From: Desulfopila sp. IMCC35006
GTDB lineage: Bacteria; Desulfobacterota; Desulfobulbia; Desulfobulbales; Desulfocapsaceae
DNA length: 64,000 nucleotides
Reading direction: 5' to 3'
NCBI RefSeq assembly: GCF_005116645.1
Contig: NZ_SWCM01000001.1
Coordinates: 1-64,000, forward strand
Shown: piece after piece, positions 1 through 11,260 of the stretch
How the letters are laid out: each line of letters starts with the position of its first letter
Numbering within the stretch: position 1 is the stretch's first letter
Notes under the pieces: generated by a model
The model's input: the letters and a program-made list of their open reading frames with translations, nothing else
Databases searched by the model: none
Told to the model about the DNA's origin: nothing
Translations under genes and position numbers: made by a program

Positions 1-194
1 ATACCTACTGATTACTCTACTATTTGATTATTTAGATACTCTTAGTGTTGCTATTGCGCAGCTTTAGCAACGCTTAGAGGATCTTATCCCCAAAGGGCGA
101 CTGAAAGGAGACCTTTAGGGACGAAATTTACACTATACTCGGGCTGGGGAAATAAAGTAATATTCCCCTACCCCAAACAAATTGATACAGATTT
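1..194 (+). other. rRNA operon spacer upstream of 5S rRNA
   Basis: The stretch immediately upstream of the 5S gene has no open reading frame and no tRNA that I can fold. It presumably is the 23S-5S internal transcribed spacer. I could not recognise the conserved 3' end of 23S rRNA in it, so the 23S gene must end before base 1 or very near it. This is an inference from position only. Confidence 0.45.
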
Positions 195-310
<116 letters not shown>

Positions 311-320
311 TTTTATAAAG

Positions 321-354
321 CAAAAGCCCCAGCAGATTCCTGCCGGGGCTTTTG
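321..354 (+). terminator. Terminator of the rRNA operon
   Basis: A hairpin with a perfect 10-bp lower stem (caaaagcccc/ggggcttttg), a single A-C mismatch, and a 4-bp upper stem (gcag/ctgc) closing an attc loop. The A-rich and T-rich ends make it able to act in both directions. It lies just after the 5S rRNA. Confidence 0.9.
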
Positions 355-565
355 TCGTTTCATGCACTGTACCTCTCTAACACTTCTGCTCCTGGTATTC
401 AGCATCTTCAATCAGATAAAATCGTTTGATTTTATAGGCAATTTGTCAATCTTTTGCTATAGTACACTAGTATTGGGGTGAGGTTGATACATTTGGAAAT
501 AGATTCTCGTTGATATTTCTCTTCGGGTTTTGGTTTTTTTTCATTCCTGCTATATAGGTGAAAAT

Positions 566-2422
566 ATGTCCCTTATCCAGTCGAAAAATAATGGCACAAG
601 TCGAATCACCACAGTTAGAGTCAGTGAGATCGATAAACTTTCCAACCAACTGCTTGATCTCGATCTGGAGCTTAATTCAAATATCCCCACCACTCTATGG
701 ATCAGCGATCTACACGGAGAAGGCGACCGTTTTAAGTCAATACTTCGAGGTAGATTTGGCATGTTGTATCAAACATGCAAAGAGGCTTTACCCAATACCT
801 TCAGTTCCGAAAAGATCCAGTATCTGACGAAAATTATCCGGAAACAACAATATTTTGATGATGAAGATATCCAGATGGATATGCAGGACGTGATACTGTG
901 TCTCGTCGAAATATTAAAATATAAACTCACCAATATCCGATCCCAGGAACGCGAAGTATTCCGTCCTGAGTTCCGGGATGTCATCAATCGCCTTCTTGCC
1001 GGGTTACCAGTACCAGATCCAATTTTTGAAGAGCCGATAATATCCGACAGATTGATTTCGCATTTATCCCATGCTATTCGTCAGGTGTTGCTTGATCGCA
1101 TTCAGGTCCTCGGGGATGTGTTCGACAGGGGTCCTCAACCGGACAAGATTCTCAGGATTCTCTCTTCCCACTTCTATCGAAGCGGGGTTGATTACGTGTA
1201 TGGCAATCACGATATCCTCTGGATGGGCGCCGCATCAGGAAATCGCTCGCTTATCGCCGAAGCATTGCGTATTACCTGCCGTTATGATCATTTTGAATTC
1301 CTTGATCGATTACGCTTCGATACTTCCAAGCTCGCAGATTTTGCCGAACGGACCTATCCGGTTGAAAAAGTAACCGGCAATTTCAAGGCAAAAACCGATA
1401 AAGGCCGGTGTATGGAAAAGGCGTTAACGATCATCCAGTTTAAACTTGAAGAACAAACCATTCGTGACTTCCCGCAATATGAGATGGCTTCCCGCCTCTG
1501 GCTCGACCGACTGGTAGACATGCTCAAAACCGGGCAGACCAGTGGCCTGAACGATACACACTTTCCAACTCTCGATTATACTCATCCAGGACAATTGACG
1601 GATGAGGAAACGCTGATAATAGATGACCTGGTCATCCAGTTCACCACCAATCGCCACCTGAAACGTCTACTCCAATTCCTGTTCACCAAAGGAAAGACGT
1701 ATCATATTCAGAATAATTTCCTCAATATACATGCCCTTATTCCGTCAACCTCCGATGGTGATTTTGAAGAATTCCTGGCACGCAGAGGGAAAGCCCTGCT
1801 TAATTTTATTCAGGATACTATTGCCAGAGTCGGCGACAATTACCTCCATGGCAAAGAGCAGCGACCGGAAGATCAAGCCCTCTTTTTCTATTTATGGTGC
1901 GGTCCCAAATCACCCTTTTTCGGCAAACATGCCATGAAGACTTTCGAGCGATATTTTCTAAGGGATAAAGCGACTCATACCGAGCGAAGCCTTTTCTGGC
2001 AGGACAACATGCAGACCGATGCCTTTAAGAAAAAATTACAGCAGGAATTCGGGGTGCAGCGAGTAATTTTCGGGCATACCCCGGTCAATTATAAAAAAGG
2101 GCTGCACATGGCCAGCGAGGATGGCGTGGCGATTAATGTCGATGGAGGATTTGCCGCCGCGTATTATAACAGGGGGCATTCTCTGGTCCATACACCGCAT
2201 CAGTTATACGGCATTATTCTACCGACTCCTGATGAAATGAAAGAGGCAGAGAAAAAACTTGAGTCAGCACCTCTTGATATCGAACTCATCGATGAGTTCC
2301 GTCGGCCTATGAAAATCAGGGACACTATAGCCGGGAAAAAACTCATCCAGAAACGAGACGCTATCATGCTGCGCTTATCGGAATTGCGAGAACAGAACGG
2401 TTATCACCCATCCACCTTATAA
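566..2422 (+). CDS. fbp: Fructose-1,6-bisphosphatase, class III
   Basis: Hydrolyses fructose 1,6-bisphosphate to fructose 6-phosphate in gluconeogenesis. The protein (about 618 residues) is close to the usual 640-residue length of the class III enzymes known from Firmicutes. It belongs to the calcineurin-like phosphoesterase fold: metal-ligand motifs are visible as SDLHGE near the N-terminus, [10 protein letters not shown] and [10 protein letters not shown] in the middle, and IFGHTPV near the C-terminus. I chose the ATG at 566 because aggtg lies just upstream and family members begin near here; an earlier in-frame start at 530 exists but has no ribosome binding site. The stop is 17 bases before the GlpX-like gene, so the two are probably co-transcribed. 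Class III enzymes are uncommon outside Firmicutes, which makes the pairing with a class II relative notable. Confidence 0.93.
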   Translation: MSLIQSKNNGTSRITTVRVSEIDKLSNQLLDLDLELNSNIPTTLWISDLHGEGDRFKSILRGRFGMLYQTCKEALPNTFSSEKIQYLTKIIRKQQYFDDEDIQMDMQDVILCLVEILKYKLTNIRSQEREVFRPEFRDVINRLLAGLPVPDPIFEEPIISDRLISHLSHAIRQVLLDRIQVLGDVFDRGPQPDKILRILSSHFYRSGVDYVYGNHDILWMGAASGNRSLIAEALRITCRYDHFEFLDRLRFDTSKLADFAERTYPVEKVTGNFKAKTDKGRCMEKALTIIQFKLEEQTIRDFPQYEMASRLWLDRLVDMLKTGQTSGLNDTHFPTLDYTHPGQLTDEETLIIDDLVIQFTTNRHLKRLLQFLFTKGKTYHIQNNFLNIHALIPSTSDGDFEEFLARRGKALLNFIQDTIARVGDNYLHGKEQRPEDQALFFYLWCGPKSPFFGKHAMKTFERYFLRDKATHTERSLFWQDNMQTDAFKKKLQQEFGVQRVIFGHTPVNYKKGLHMASEDGVAINVDGGFAAAYYNRGHSLVHTPHQLYGIILPTPDEMKEAEKKLESAPLDIELIDEFRRPMKIRDTIAGKKLIQKRDAIMLRLSELREQNGYHPSTL

Positions 2423-2439
2423 ACCCTTGCTGGAAGACT

Positions 2440-3387
2440 ATGGATACTAACTACGGAATGGAAATTGTCCGGGCCACCGAGATTGCCGCATTAACAGCTG
2501 CGCGGCTGCAAGGTCTTGGCGACCATATTGATATCCTCAATCAGACCCGTAAAGCGATCACCAAGACCTTGAATCGCCTGGCAATAGAGGGTGTGCTGAT
2601 CAATGACCGCTTTAACAAACGTCCCGAAGCCTTTCAGTTGCCAGCCGTTCTCGGCAAAGGTGGTGAAAAAACCGATATCATGGCAATAGCGCTTGAAGCC
2701 TATCGCTCGGCCGCCGACGGTAAAAATAACTCAACCTCTTTTGCGGTCATTGCCAAAGCCGGCTCCATTCAATCGGTTCCCAATCTCAATATGTATAAAA
2801 TTGCCGTGGGCCCGCAGGTTGGTGAGGTTATTGACATCAATCAGCCACCCATCCTCAATGTCAAACGGGTTGCCAGGGCACTCAAAAAATACACCGAAAA
2901 TGTGACCGTCTGTATCCTCAACCAAACCCGACATCGGCAGCTGATCCATGAGGTCCGAAGCTGCGGCGCCCGGATTAAACTCATCGATGAAGGTGAAGTG
3001 TCTGGCTGCCTTGCCGCAATAACCGGGGAGAAGGCTGATATTTATATAGGCTACGGTTATGCCCCGGAAGCAGTGCTGGTTGCCGCTGCGATCAGTTGCT
3101 TAGGCGGTTATTTTGAAGGCAAGATCTTCTATGAGAATGATCGAGATAAAAAAGAGGCAACAAAGCACGGTATTACTGATTTCGAAAAAATCTTTCGCGC
3201 GCAGGACCTCATCAGAAGCAAAGAAGTAGCCATAGCCGCGACCGGTATCACCGACGGAGAATTTCTTGAAGGAGTTCGATTTACCGCCAATGGTGCGATA
3301 ACGAGATCTTTTGTTGCCCGCGGAGAAACCCATACCGTGCGACGGCTTGAGACCCGCCATTTCTTCGACTTCAAGCCTGTATTTTAA
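2440..3387 (+). CDS. GlpX-like (class II FBPase family) protein with degraded active site
   Basis: The protein of 315 residues aligns over its whole length with GlpX. Shared blocks include RATEIAALTAAR at the N-terminus, MYKIAVGP in the middle, YAPEAVLVAAA, and ATGITDGEFLEGVR near the C-terminus. The catalytic metal ligands known from E. coli GlpX are mostly gone. Asp33 is Leu, the GEGE motif containing Glu57 reads DRFN, and the DPxEGT motif reads IALEAY so that Asp85 is Ile; the Glu88 and Glu213 equivalents remain. It therefore probably lacks Mg/Mn-dependent phosphatase activity. Directly behind the class III FBPase with a 17-base gap, it may be a regulatory or structural partner of that enzyme, or may have a new function. 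The reading frame is intact, so it is not a pseudogene. Assignment to the family is firm; the role is unknown. Confidence 0.85.
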   Translation: MDTNYGMEIVRATEIAALTAARLQGLGDHIDILNQTRKAITKTLNRLAIEGVLINDRFNKRPEAFQLPAVLGKGGEKTDIMAIALEAYRSAADGKNNSTSFAVIAKAGSIQSVPNLNMYKIAVGPQVGEVIDINQPPILNVKRVARALKKYTENVTVCILNQTRHRQLIHEVRSCGARIKLIDEGEVSGCLAAITGEKADIYIGYGYAPEAVLVAAAISCLGGYFEGKIFYENDRDKKEATKHGITDFEKIFRAQDLIRSKEVAIAATGITDGEFLEGVRFTANGAITRSFVARGETHTVRRLETRHFFDFKPVF

Positions 3388-3582
3388 CTGAACCGACCAT
3401 TCGATGTTACCTCCAGCATTGAGTTGATTGATAGCTTGCACCCATTTGCTCCTGACTGTCTAAAAAGCTCGATGCAACAACAACATCTCTTCCTGAACAT
3501 CGGCAGGAATCTGCCGAAACCGTCATAAATTTCATCAAATCGTATTTATAAATACTTCTCACGTTTTATAAGGAAAAATGCC

Positions 3583-4239
3583 ATGCAAGTCACCCAACCG
3601 CACAATGCCATATTGCAAAGAGACAAGACAACCTATGCGATAGTACCGCGTATTCCCGGCGGCCTGCTCGACCGCGGCCATCTGCGAGCCATCGCCGATG
3701 CGGTGGAAAAATACGACATTCCTATCGTCAAACTCACATCAGGTCAACGCATAGCCCTTGTCGGTCTGAAAGAAGAAGATCTCCAGAACGTCTATCGGGA
3801 TCTCGGCATGGATCCGGGTAAAGCGACCGAACTGTGTCTGCATTACGTCCAGGCCTGTCCGGGAACCGAGGTGTGCAGATTTGGGGTAAGGGACTCCTTA
3901 GGTTTCGGCATACGTATTGAGAATCTTTTAGCTGACCAGGAACTGCCGGCCAAACTCAAGATCGGTGTTTCAGGCTGCCAATTTTGTTGTGCCGAGAATT
4001 TTGTTCGGGATATTGGAGTGCTGGGAAAGAAAAACGGCTGGACAATTTCCTTTGGCGGCCATTCAGGAAATCGCCCTAGAATTGGCGATATTCTCGCCAC
4101 CGATTTGTCAGACGAGGATGCAATTTCATTAATAATGCAATGTATCGATTTTTATAAAAAGAACGCTCGAAAAAAAGAAAGAGCATCCCGATTCATTGAA
4201 AGAAATGGACTCGAAGAGTTTAAAAACAGTGTCCTGTGA
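3583..4239 (+). CDS. Assimilatory-type siroheme sulfite reductase (small, aSiR-like)
   Basis: A 218-residue protein of the nitrite/sulfite reductase family carrying one siroheme-[4Fe-4S] site. The cluster cysteines are visible as ACPGTEVC (C-x5-C) near residue 92 and GCQFCC (C-x3-C) near residue 131. An N-terminal ferredoxin-like half domain (residues 15-70, with KLTSGQRIAL) precedes them. The length and motif layout match the small low-spin assimilatory-type sulfite reductase of Desulfovibrio, which catalyses six-electron reduction of sulfite; its physiological role there is unsettled. The start has aagga 8 bases upstream. It stands alone, with about 195 bases before and 190 bases after it. 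An alternative is a nitrite reductase fragment, but the gene is complete in itself. Confidence 0.85.
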   Translation: MQVTQPHNAILQRDKTTYAIVPRIPGGLLDRGHLRAIADAVEKYDIPIVKLTSGQRIALVGLKEEDLQNVYRDLGMDPGKATELCLHYVQACPGTEVCRFGVRDSLGFGIRIENLLADQELPAKLKIGVSGCQFCCAENFVRDIGVLGKKNGWTISFGGHSGNRPRIGDILATDLSDEDAISLIMQCIDFYKKNARKKERASRFIERNGLEEFKNSVL

Positions 4240-4427
4240 TGGGTATTGGAATGCGAGCGGATACCACAAAAAAAAAGAGAAATTTGTTCATTTTAATAAT
4301 TCTGCTTTGGTTGTCGACCACTTTGACGATATGATAAAAGAGTCATGGCGAAAAGACAAAACCAACAGGTACAACTGCCCCACTGCCCCACTGCAGAGCC
4401 CGGCCCCCAATAGAGCTGAATACTATA

Positions 4428-5618
4428 ATGACAAATGCGCATTTACCTCAAGAAGAGACTTCTGCAAATTCTTCGCAGGAGGGTCTTCTTGAGATCACCG
4501 ATTTCCCGTTAGGTTCAGGCAAGAACAGGTATGCTTCACATTTTGTCAATATCGACAGACGATCTCTGAGCAATACTGTTTTTCATATAGACGACAACAC
4601 CTTTACCGCCTCCTTACCACGGGCATCGCACTGGTCTATAGCCTGGTCCGATTTGATGATGACCATGTTCGTGCTGTTTTTATCCATGTTTGCTTACCAG
4701 ACGGCACATCAGGAATTTCTTGCCAAAAAGACGCCTGAGGTCATTGGCGGTGACACCACTGAAGCCCTGCAGACAGTCGACTCCAGTGGCGCTACCTTCC
4801 CCTTTGCCCCCATTTCACCCGGCCTGCCGCTTATCACCGCCGGAACAATTAAAAAAGTCGAAAAGATCCAAATTGAATCAGTCGATCCGGATACCGTTTA
4901 CCAGCCGGAAGCCATGCCACCACCGACAAAATCCAAATCTGAATTAAGCAGTGAACCGGTATCCTTACCGGCCGCAGACGAGGAGCAGCAGGAAACAAAG
5001 GGCCTCAGTGCACCTCCCCCCACAAACGACTCTGCCCAGAATACTCTCTCCCCGACTCCCCCGCCAGCGGCAACGATCGTCGAGCCCAGCAGCCCGGTAA
5101 GCGAAGAGCCTCAAACAGAAGAGCCTGATCGATTCCAGGAAATCTATACGCTCAGTCAGGACGCTCTCAAAAACAATAGCCTTGATAAATTTGCTGCGAT
5201 CGATATTGTACCAGACAAGACCATGCGCATAATTCTCACCGGCGATCTGCTGTTTGCCGTCGGGGAAAGCGAACTGTCCGATGCAGCCAGAACATCATTG
5301 CAGAAAGTGGTCGAGGTAATGCAGCATACTCCGTATATGATTAACGTCGTCGGGCACACCGACAATCTGCCGATGCGTTCGAATCGATTCAAGAGCAACT
5401 GGGAGCTTTCAGTGGCCAGAGCGAGTACTGTGGCTCGTTTTCTTATCGATGAAATGGGCATGAACCCCAATCAATTCGTGGTCAGCGGCTATGCCGCCTA
5501 TCGCCCTATTGCGCCGAATACAACTGCTGAAAATCGTGCGAAAAATCGCCGAGTGGAAATCATCGTCTCCAAAAGACTCCCAAATCCTGTGCCCGCCACG
5601 GAACAAAACCTGAAGTAA
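4428..5618 (+). CDS. motB: MotB/OmpA-family stator protein
   Basis: Probable proton- or sodium-channel stator subunit that anchors to peptidoglycan. Residues 1-65 form an unusually long cytoplasmic N-terminus. A single transmembrane helix at about 70-93 carries the motif WSDLMMTMF, with Asp75 at the place of the ion-binding Asp of MotB. Residues 130-240 are a Pro/Glu-rich linker, and an OmpA-like peptidoglycan-binding domain follows (VVGHTDNLPMRS, NWELSVARA, NRRVEI). The gene lies 17 bases before a MotA homologue, so the two form one unit in the order B then A, which is the reverse of the usual motAB. No flagellar genes are near, so it could power flagella elsewhere, gliding, or another rotary system. 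The start lacks a strong ribosome binding site, so a later start is possible. Confidence 0.8.
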   Translation: MTNAHLPQEETSANSSQEGLLEITDFPLGSGKNRYASHFVNIDRRSLSNTVFHIDDNTFTASLPRASHWSIAWSDLMMTMFVLFLSMFAYQTAHQEFLAKKTPEVIGGDTTEALQTVDSSGATFPFAPISPGLPLITAGTIKKVEKIQIESVDPDTVYQPEAMPPPTKSKSELSSEPVSLPAADEEQQETKGLSAPPPTNDSAQNTLSPTPPPAATIVEPSSPVSEEPQTEEPDRFQEIYTLSQDALKNNSLDKFAAIDIVPDKTMRIILTGDLLFAVGESELSDAARTSLQKVVEVMQHTPYMINVVGHTDNLPMRSNRFKSNWELSVARASTVARFLIDEMGMNPNQFVVSGYAAYRPIAPNTTAENRAKNRRVEIIVSKRLPNPVPATEQNLK

Positions 5619-5635
5619 CGGTATCACCAATTTTT

Positions 5636-6490
5636 ATGAAATATAAAAACCTCGTCGGACTCATCTTATGCAGTGCCCTTTTTATTGTCGGTTTTACTAT
5701 AAACGGCAATATCAGCCTCTACTTCAATCTCTCCGGACTCCTCATTGTCATTGGCGGGTCCTTATCTGCAGCCCTGGTGAGTTTCAGGCTAGAACAACTG
5801 CATATTGTGACCAAAGTTCTCAGCGCCGCCTATCGAAAACCGATGATGAAAGAAACGGAGATCATCAACATCCTCATTGATTTATCCATTCGCTCGCGCA
5901 TGGAAGGCATACTGTCTCTGCAAAACAAGGAAAACGAAACAACAATCCTCTTTCTGCGCAGAGCACTCGGTTGCATGATAGATGGCTATAAAATTGACCA
6001 AATCCGAGATATCCTCAACACAGAGATGTATTTTTTCCGCCTGAGACGAGAAGATTCAGAGCGGGTCCTGCGGGCCATAGCCGACTATCTTCCGGCGTTT
6101 GGGATTGTCGGCTCAGTCGTTGGTCTTATCACCATGATTGGGGGTATCGGTGACACCTCCGTCATACTGCAGGCCATTCCTCTCGCACTTACCTCAACCC
6201 TGTACGGTCTGATTTTTTCTAATTTTTTATTCTTACCCTTTGCCGCCAACGTCAAGGAGCGAACCAATCAGGAACTTTTATTACAAAAAATCATTATGGA
6301 AGGCGTCATCTCTATCAACTCTGAACTGAATCCGGTCATCCTGAAAACCAAGCTTGAATCCTTTCTCACCCCATCGGATCGCGAAATACAACTGGTTTCC
6401 TATGCTAAAATTAAAGAGAGGTTTAATATTGAGAGGGAACAGCAAAATCAAGCAAGAAACGAGGAACTGGATAATACGCCTCTCGTTTAA
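5636..6490 (+). CDS. motA: MotA-family stator protein (MotA/TolQ/ExbB)
   Basis: Membrane protein of 284 residues that forms the ion channel together with the upstream MotB-like protein. Hydrophobic segments are seen at about 5-25 and 30-50, then a cytoplasmic loop with RSRMEGILSL as in MotA, and two more helices near 155-178 and 185-210. The motif PAFGIVGSVVGLITM contains the conserved proline-glycine region of MotA/ExbB channel helices. The C-terminal charged tail is typical. The spacing of 17 bases to motB and the lack of a terminator between them argue for co-translation. Family assignment is secure; whether it drives flagella cannot be decided from this window. Confidence 0.85.
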   Translation: MKYKNLVGLILCSALFIVGFTINGNISLYFNLSGLLIVIGGSLSAALVSFRLEQLHIVTKVLSAAYRKPMMKETEIINILIDLSIRSRMEGILSLQNKENETTILFLRRALGCMIDGYKIDQIRDILNTEMYFFRLRREDSERVLRAIADYLPAFGIVGSVVGLITMIGGIGDTSVILQAIPLALTSTLYGLIFSNFLFLPFAANVKERTNQELLLQKIIMEGVISINSELNPVILKTKLESFLTPSDREIQLVSYAKIKERFNIEREQQNQARNEELDNTPLV

Positions 6491-6864
6491 GATTGAGGTG
6501 CCGTATCGGCGAGAGGAGTGTTCTCCCGCGGCACTACAAAATTGCATTAACGCTATTCCCGCACCCCGAAAAAATGCCAAAACCTCCCCCCACGCTCTCG
6601 ACAACAACATACAATTTAATAGTGCGGCAGGAGACCTGATCAGAGTATGGTGACTGGTGAAATGATAGTTTCCACAACGCCTCCCAGCATGTCTCGCCGA
6701 CGGAGGGAATCATCGGCCTACTCAATATATATAACTGATTTTAAAGTACATATTGATCTGCACACGGCCTGAATATTTGGTGTGCAAAATCGTTTTTTCT
6801 ATGCTATTTATTTGTACTCACCACAACTGATAATTCTTCTCAGTCACTGCACAAAGGAGTTAAC
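6491..6864 (+). other. 374-base intergenic region
   Basis: There is no convincing gene. The 3' half is A/T-rich and leads to the ribosome binding site aaggag before the lipoprotein gene at 6865, so a promoter for that gene and dnaE is likely here. I checked for riboswitch signatures because of the short cobalamin-like stretch caggagacctg near 6630, but the rest of the consensus is absent. Confidence 0.5.
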
Positions 6865-7710
6865 GTGAAATCTCGAATCTGCCGATGGTTGTTAATTTTT
6901 GTCCTCAGCTCTCTCTGTGCCTGTGCTCCTGTGACCATGCAAAAACTGATAGACGCCGGGAAAGCACAACTTACCAAATTGGAATTACAGGAATTATTGA
7001 CTGACAATACTCTTCATCTTGAATCGATTGACATGGATGCCAGGGTGCACTTTCTGCCTGACGGTCGCCTCAACGCAACAAGCCTGCAAGGGGAAAAAGA
7101 TTCGGGGAAATGGTCTCTTTCTGCCGGTGATGAACTCTGTATGAAATTTGTTCACTGGTATTATGGCGATCTGAAATGCTATAAGATTTTCAAGGAAAAA
7201 AATTCTTATGTCTTTTTTACCTCGAATGGCGCGCGCTCTTATACCGCAACAAGGAAACCTGATAGTAAGGCCGAGGCAACAGGCCAGTCCCTGTCCGATG
7301 AGAGCAATACGCAAGCTCTGGATCAAGAGGACTCTCCTGCCGCCCCTATGAGCAAAGAGGAACAGGAACATACCCTGATAAGCCTTGCCCGCAATTGTCC
7401 CGACTGCGATTTGGCCGGCGTCACCCTGGCCGGCGCACAGTTGGTAGCAGCAAACCTAGCCGGCGCCAACCTGTCGGGTGCAGACCTTCATGCTGCCAAT
7501 CTTCGACGGGCAAATCTAGCCGGTGCCAACCTGTCGGGTGCAAACCTGACGGGAACCAATCTGGCCGGTGCAGACCTGACAGGCGCTGACCTCAGCAACG
7601 CAGATCTCACCGGGAGTAATCTCATTCGAGCCAACGTTACCGGCGCAAAACTAAACGGTGCTGTCCTTTCCGGCGCCCATCTTGGAAGTATCCAAGGATA
7701 TAAGGAATAA
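6865..7710 (+). CDS. Pentapeptide-repeat lipoprotein
   Basis: A 281-residue exported protein. The N-terminus has a charged start (MKSR), a hydrophobic stretch, and the lipobox-like SSLCAC at about 16-21, so a lipid anchor is likely. Residues 50-140 hold a small unrecognised domain with Trp and Cys residues. From about residue 178 to the end there are some 18 tandem pentapeptide units of the A(D/N)LxG type, giving a right-handed quadrilateral beta helix. The DNA of these units is highly repetitive, so the repeat number may vary between strains. The gene ends 2 bases before dnaE with its own aaggag ribosome binding site upstream. No function can be assigned from the repeats alone. Confidence 0.8.
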   Translation: MKSRICRWLLIFVLSSLCACAPVTMQKLIDAGKAQLTKLELQELLTDNTLHLESIDMDARVHFLPDGRLNATSLQGEKDSGKWSLSAGDELCMKFVHWYYGDLKCYKIFKEKNSYVFFTSNGARSYTATRKPDSKAEATGQSLSDESNTQALDQEDSPAAPMSKEEQEHTLISLARNCPDCDLAGVTLAGAQLVAANLAGANLSGADLHAANLRRANLAGANLSGANLTGTNLAGADLTGADLSNADLTGSNLIRANVTGAKLNGAVLSGAHLGSIQGYKE

Positions 7711-7712
7711 TT

Positions 7713-10700
7713 ATGAGTGCAGGCTTTACCCATCTCCACGTTCACTCCCAGTACAGTCTGCTGGATGGAGCCATCCGCATTGCCGACCTTTTGGAAAAAT
7801 GTAAAGAATACGGCATGGACAGCGTCGCCCTGACCGATCACGGAGCAATGTTCGGAGCCCTTGAGTTTTATTCCAAGGCTAAAAAAGCCGGTATAAAACC
7901 GATTGTCGGTTGCGAACTGTACATAGCCCCGGGCGACATGCGGGTCAAAAAAATAGTTGATGGAACCATCGCCTACCATATCATCCTTCTGGCCATGAAT
8001 CACACCGGCTACCAAAACCTGATGAAAATGGCCAGCATCGCTCAGTTTGAGGGATTTTATTATAAACCAAGAATTGATATGGATGTGCTGCGGGAAAATA
8101 ACGAAGGTATCATTGCCATGACTGCCTGTCTGCATGGCCAAGTCCCCTATCTCATTGGCAAAAATGACATGGTCGGCGCCGAAAAAAAGGCCCGGGAACT
8201 GTTGGATATTTTTGGCGACCGTCTCTATTTTGAAATTCAGGAAAATGGTATCCCGGAACAACAGCAGGTCAACGACGGTCTCAAGGTTTTGAGCGCAAAA
8301 ATGGGAATCAAACTGGTTGCCACCAACGACTGCCACTACCTCAATAGAGAGGAAGCGCACGCCCATGAGCTGTTGCTGTGCATCCAAACCGGAAAGACAA
8401 TCAACGACCCAAAACGTTTTCGCTTTTCAACGGATGAATTTTACTTCAAATCCCCCGAGATTATGAAGAAAAGCTTCAACCATTGCCCCGAATCCATTGC
8501 GACTACCCAGGAAATTGCGGATCGCTGCAATCTTGAAATCAACTTCGGCGACTACTATTTTCCTAACTTTCCGATACCGGAAGGAGAAACCCTCGATTCG
8601 ATGTTCAAAGATGCCTGTTGGAATGGACTCAAAGCTCGCTTTAACGATATGCGTGCAGCCGGTACGTTCAACGCCGAAGTCGAGAAAATTTACACTGATC
8701 GGCTGGCCATGGAGATCGACGTCATCAGTACGATGGGCTTTCCGGCCTATTTTCTGATCGTCGCCGATTTTATCAACTGGGCCAAGAAACATCACATCCC
8801 GGTTGGTCCCGGCAGGGGATCCGGTGCCGGGAGTCTTGCCGCGTACTGCATGCTTATCACCAATATAGATCCCATCCCTTATGGCCTTATCTTTGAACGT
8901 TTCCTTAATATCGAACGAAAATCGATGCCGGACTTCGATATCGATTTCTGTCAGGAACGACGTGGCGAAGTGATCGACTATGTCCGTCAGAAATATGGTG
9001 GCGCTGATCATGTGGCCCAGATTGTCACCTATGGTTCGATGAAGGCCCGGGGAGTTATCCGCGATGTCGGGCGTGCGCTCGATATCCCGTTTGGCGAGGT
9101 CGACAAAGTCGCCAAGCTCATTCCCGAGCAGCTGAAGATGACCATCAAAAAAGCGATGGCAGAAGAACCGAAGCTCCAGGAAGCCGCCGATCACGACCCC
9201 CGCATCGCCGAGCTTCTCTCAGTTTCCAAGACCCTCGAAGGGCTGGCCCGACACACCTCCACCCATGCCGCCGGGGTAGTCGTTTCCCCCGGTCCTATGA
9301 CCCAGTATCTCCCAACCTGCCGCGGAAGCAACGAAGAAACCCTGACGCAGTACGATATGAAGCACACTGAGATGACGGGTCTCATCAAGTTTGACTTTCT
9401 CGGCCTGAAAACCCTGACAGTAATTGACAAGGCACTCAAGCATATTAAAAAAGATATCGGCACAGATCTGAACATCGATACCATCCCGATGGATGATGCC
9501 AAGACGTTTGCTCTCCTCTGCAGTGGCGATGCACAAGGTGTTTTCCAACTGGAGAGTTCCGGCATGCGGGAACTACTGGTCAAACTGGCACCGGAACAGT
9601 TCAGCGACCTTATAGCGCTCGTGGCCCTCTATCGGCCCGGCCCGCTCGACTCCGGCATGGTGGACGATTTTGTCGAAACCAAGCATCGTCGAAAACCGGC
9701 AAATTATCCGCTGCCCGATATAAAGCACGTTCTCGAAGAAACCTACGGGGTAATCGTCTACCAGGAACAGGTTATGAAAATAGCCAACATCCTGGCAAGT
9801 TACTCTCTCGGCGATGCCGATATTCTGCGCCGGGCAATGGGGAAAAAAATCGCCGAGGTCATGGATGCAGAGAAGGTCAAATTCATGGAAGGGGCCCTGA
9901 AAAACGGCCACCCGAAAGACAAGGCGGAATATATTTTTGATCTCATGGCCAAGTTTGCCGGCTACGGGTTCAACAAGTCCCATTCCGCGGCATATGCTTT
10001 AGTCTCCTACCAGACGGCCTACCTGAAGGCCCACTACATGCCCCAGTTCATGGCCGCCCTGCTTTCCTGCGATATGAACAATACCGACAAAGTTGTTCTC
10101 TACATCAATGAATGTAAGGAACACAATATAGAGGTATTACCCCCGGACATCAATGAAAGCATTAAGGATTTCAGCGTTATTAACGATAGAGTTCGTTTTG
10201 GCCTGGCAGCGGTAAAAAACGTGGGCGAATCGGCTCTGGATTCCATTATTGAAGAGCGGGAAAAAAACGGCAAATATACTTCGCTCAGTGATTTCTGCAA
10301 TCGAGTCGATTCCCGGCGAGTGAACAGCAGGGTCATAGAAAGTCTCATAAAATCCGGTTCCTTTGACTCCCTCGGCTTCAACCGAGCCCAATATTTTGCG
10401 GTACTGGAACAGGCAATGGAGCAGGCCAAGGCGGTGCAGCGCGACCTGCAGAGCGGCCAGATGTCTCTTTTTTCAGTTGCCCCGGAGGTCAAGAGTCAAA
10501 CTCATACCGCAGCAATACCTATGCCTGACATACCCGAGTGGGAGGAACGAAAAAAACTGGCCCACGAAAAAGAGACAGTCGGTTTCTATATTACCGGTCA
10601 TCCACTCGATAACGCCATCCATGATATCCATACCGTTACCGACTGCGCCATACAGAACCTGGCGGAATGGGGTGACGACCAGCCGGTTCGAATTGGTGGA

Positions 10701-11240
10701 CTGATTCGAACCTGCAAAAAACTGAAAAGTAAAAAAGGCGATCCCATGGCCTTTCTCACCCTGGAAGACATCTACGAGTCGGTGGAGGTGGTGGTTTTTC
10801 CGGACACCTATGCCCGATGTGAAGAGATCCTTTCGTCAACCGATCCGATTATTGTCCAGGGAACGGTGCAAAAGGATGAGCGGGGACCGAAGATTATTGC
10901 CGATTCCATTGATTCTCTGCAGGACGCGAGAGAAAAATACACTGATTCGGCCAAGATAAAGTTTGAAACGGATAAGGTGTCCAGGCTGCAGATGGAAAAA
11001 GTGAAGAAAATCCTCTATCAGTTTCACGGCTCCTGCCCGATCCTGCTGACCCTGCATTTTCAGGGGCGGGGCGAAGTCGATATTGAAGTTATGAAGGACC
11101 TGACGATCAGACCCTGCCGGCAACTGACCGATCAGATCGAGGAAGTCCTCCACTATAAGGCCGTCACATTTTCCAAGAAACCAATAGCTTTGACCCCCAG
11201 AAAAAAACGCTGGGAGAATAACAATACGAAACCACACTGA
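7713..11240 (+). CDS. dnaE: DNA polymerase III, alpha subunit
   Basis: Replicative polymerase of 1175 residues, the usual length for DnaE1. The N-terminal PHP domain starts [14 protein letters not shown] and holds the HxH-type metal site. The palm domain shows PDFDIDF around residue 410 (two catalytic Asp) and [10 protein letters not shown] around residue 560 (third Asp). The finger and beta-clamp regions follow, with the helix-hairpin-helix motif near 850 and an OB-fold near 990-1070 (VRIGGLI, AFLTLED, VVVFPD). It follows the lipoprotein gene by 2 bases and is convergent with the zinc-ribbon gene, whose end is only 20 bases away. Confidence 0.98.
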   Translation: MSAGFTHLHVHSQYSLLDGAIRIADLLEKCKEYGMDSVALTDHGAMFGALEFYSKAKKAGIKPIVGCELYIAPGDMRVKKIVDGTIAYHIILLAMNHTGYQNLMKMASIAQFEGFYYKPRIDMDVLRENNEGIIAMTACLHGQVPYLIGKNDMVGAEKKARELLDIFGDRLYFEIQENGIPEQQQVNDGLKVLSAKMGIKLVATNDCHYLNREEAHAHELLLCIQTGKTINDPKRFRFSTDEFYFKSPEIMKKSFNHCPESIATTQEIADRCNLEINFGDYYFPNFPIPEGETLDSMFKDACWNGLKARFNDMRAAGTFNAEVEKIYTDRLAMEIDVISTMGFPAYFLIVADFINWAKKHHIPVGPGRGSGAGSLAAYCMLITNIDPIPYGLIFERFLNIERKSMPDFDIDFCQERRGEVIDYVRQKYGGADHVAQIVTYGSMKARGVIRDVGRALDIPFGEVDKVAKLIPEQLKMTIKKAMAEEPKLQEAADHDPRIAELLSVSKTLEGLARHTSTHAAGVVVSPGPMTQYLPTCRGSNEETLTQYDMKHTEMTGLIKFDFLGLKTLTVIDKALKHIKKDIGTDLNIDTIPMDDAKTFALLCSGDAQGVFQLESSGMRELLVKLAPEQFSDLIALVALYRPGPLDSGMVDDFVETKHRRKPANYPLPDIKHVLEETYGVIVYQEQVMKIANILASYSLGDADILRRAMGKKIAEVMDAEKVKFMEGALKNGHPKDKAEYIFDLMAKFAGYGFNKSHSAAYALVSYQTAYLKAHYMPQFMAALLSCDMNNTDKVVLYINECKEHNIEVLPPDINESIKDFSVINDRVRFGLAAVKNVGESALDSIIEEREKNGKYTSLSDFCNRVDSRRVNSRVIESLIKSGSFDSLGFNRAQYFAVLEQAMEQAKAVQRDLQSGQMSLFSVAPEVKSQTHTAAIPMPDIPEWEERKKLAHEKETVGFYITGHPLDNAIHDIHTVTDCAIQNLAEWGDDQPVRIGGLIRTCKKLKSKKGDPMAFLTLEDIYESVEVVVFPDTYARCEEILSSTDPIIVQGTVQKDERGPKIIADSIDSLQDAREKYTDSAKIKFETDKVSRLQMEKVKKILYQFHGSCPILLTLHFQGRGEVDIEVMKDLTIRPCRQLTDQIEEVLHYKAVTFSKKPIALTPRKKRWENNNTKPH

Positions 11241-11260
11241 TTATTTCACAGCGGGTGATG

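Noticed and set aside
3499-3518. Hairpin cggcaggaatctgccg as a terminator
   Set aside because: No T tract; stem only 6 bp.
4237-4427. UGA end of the sulfite reductase as possible selenocysteine
   Set aside because: The protein is already full length and no family sequence continues after the UGA.
4196-4492. Open frame of 98 residues overlapping the sulfite reductase end
   Set aside because: It overlaps the real gene in another frame and has no ribosome binding site.
6610-6700. Short cobalamin-riboswitch-like motif caggagacctg
   Set aside because: The rest of the conserved core is absent on either strand, and the next gene is unrelated to B12.
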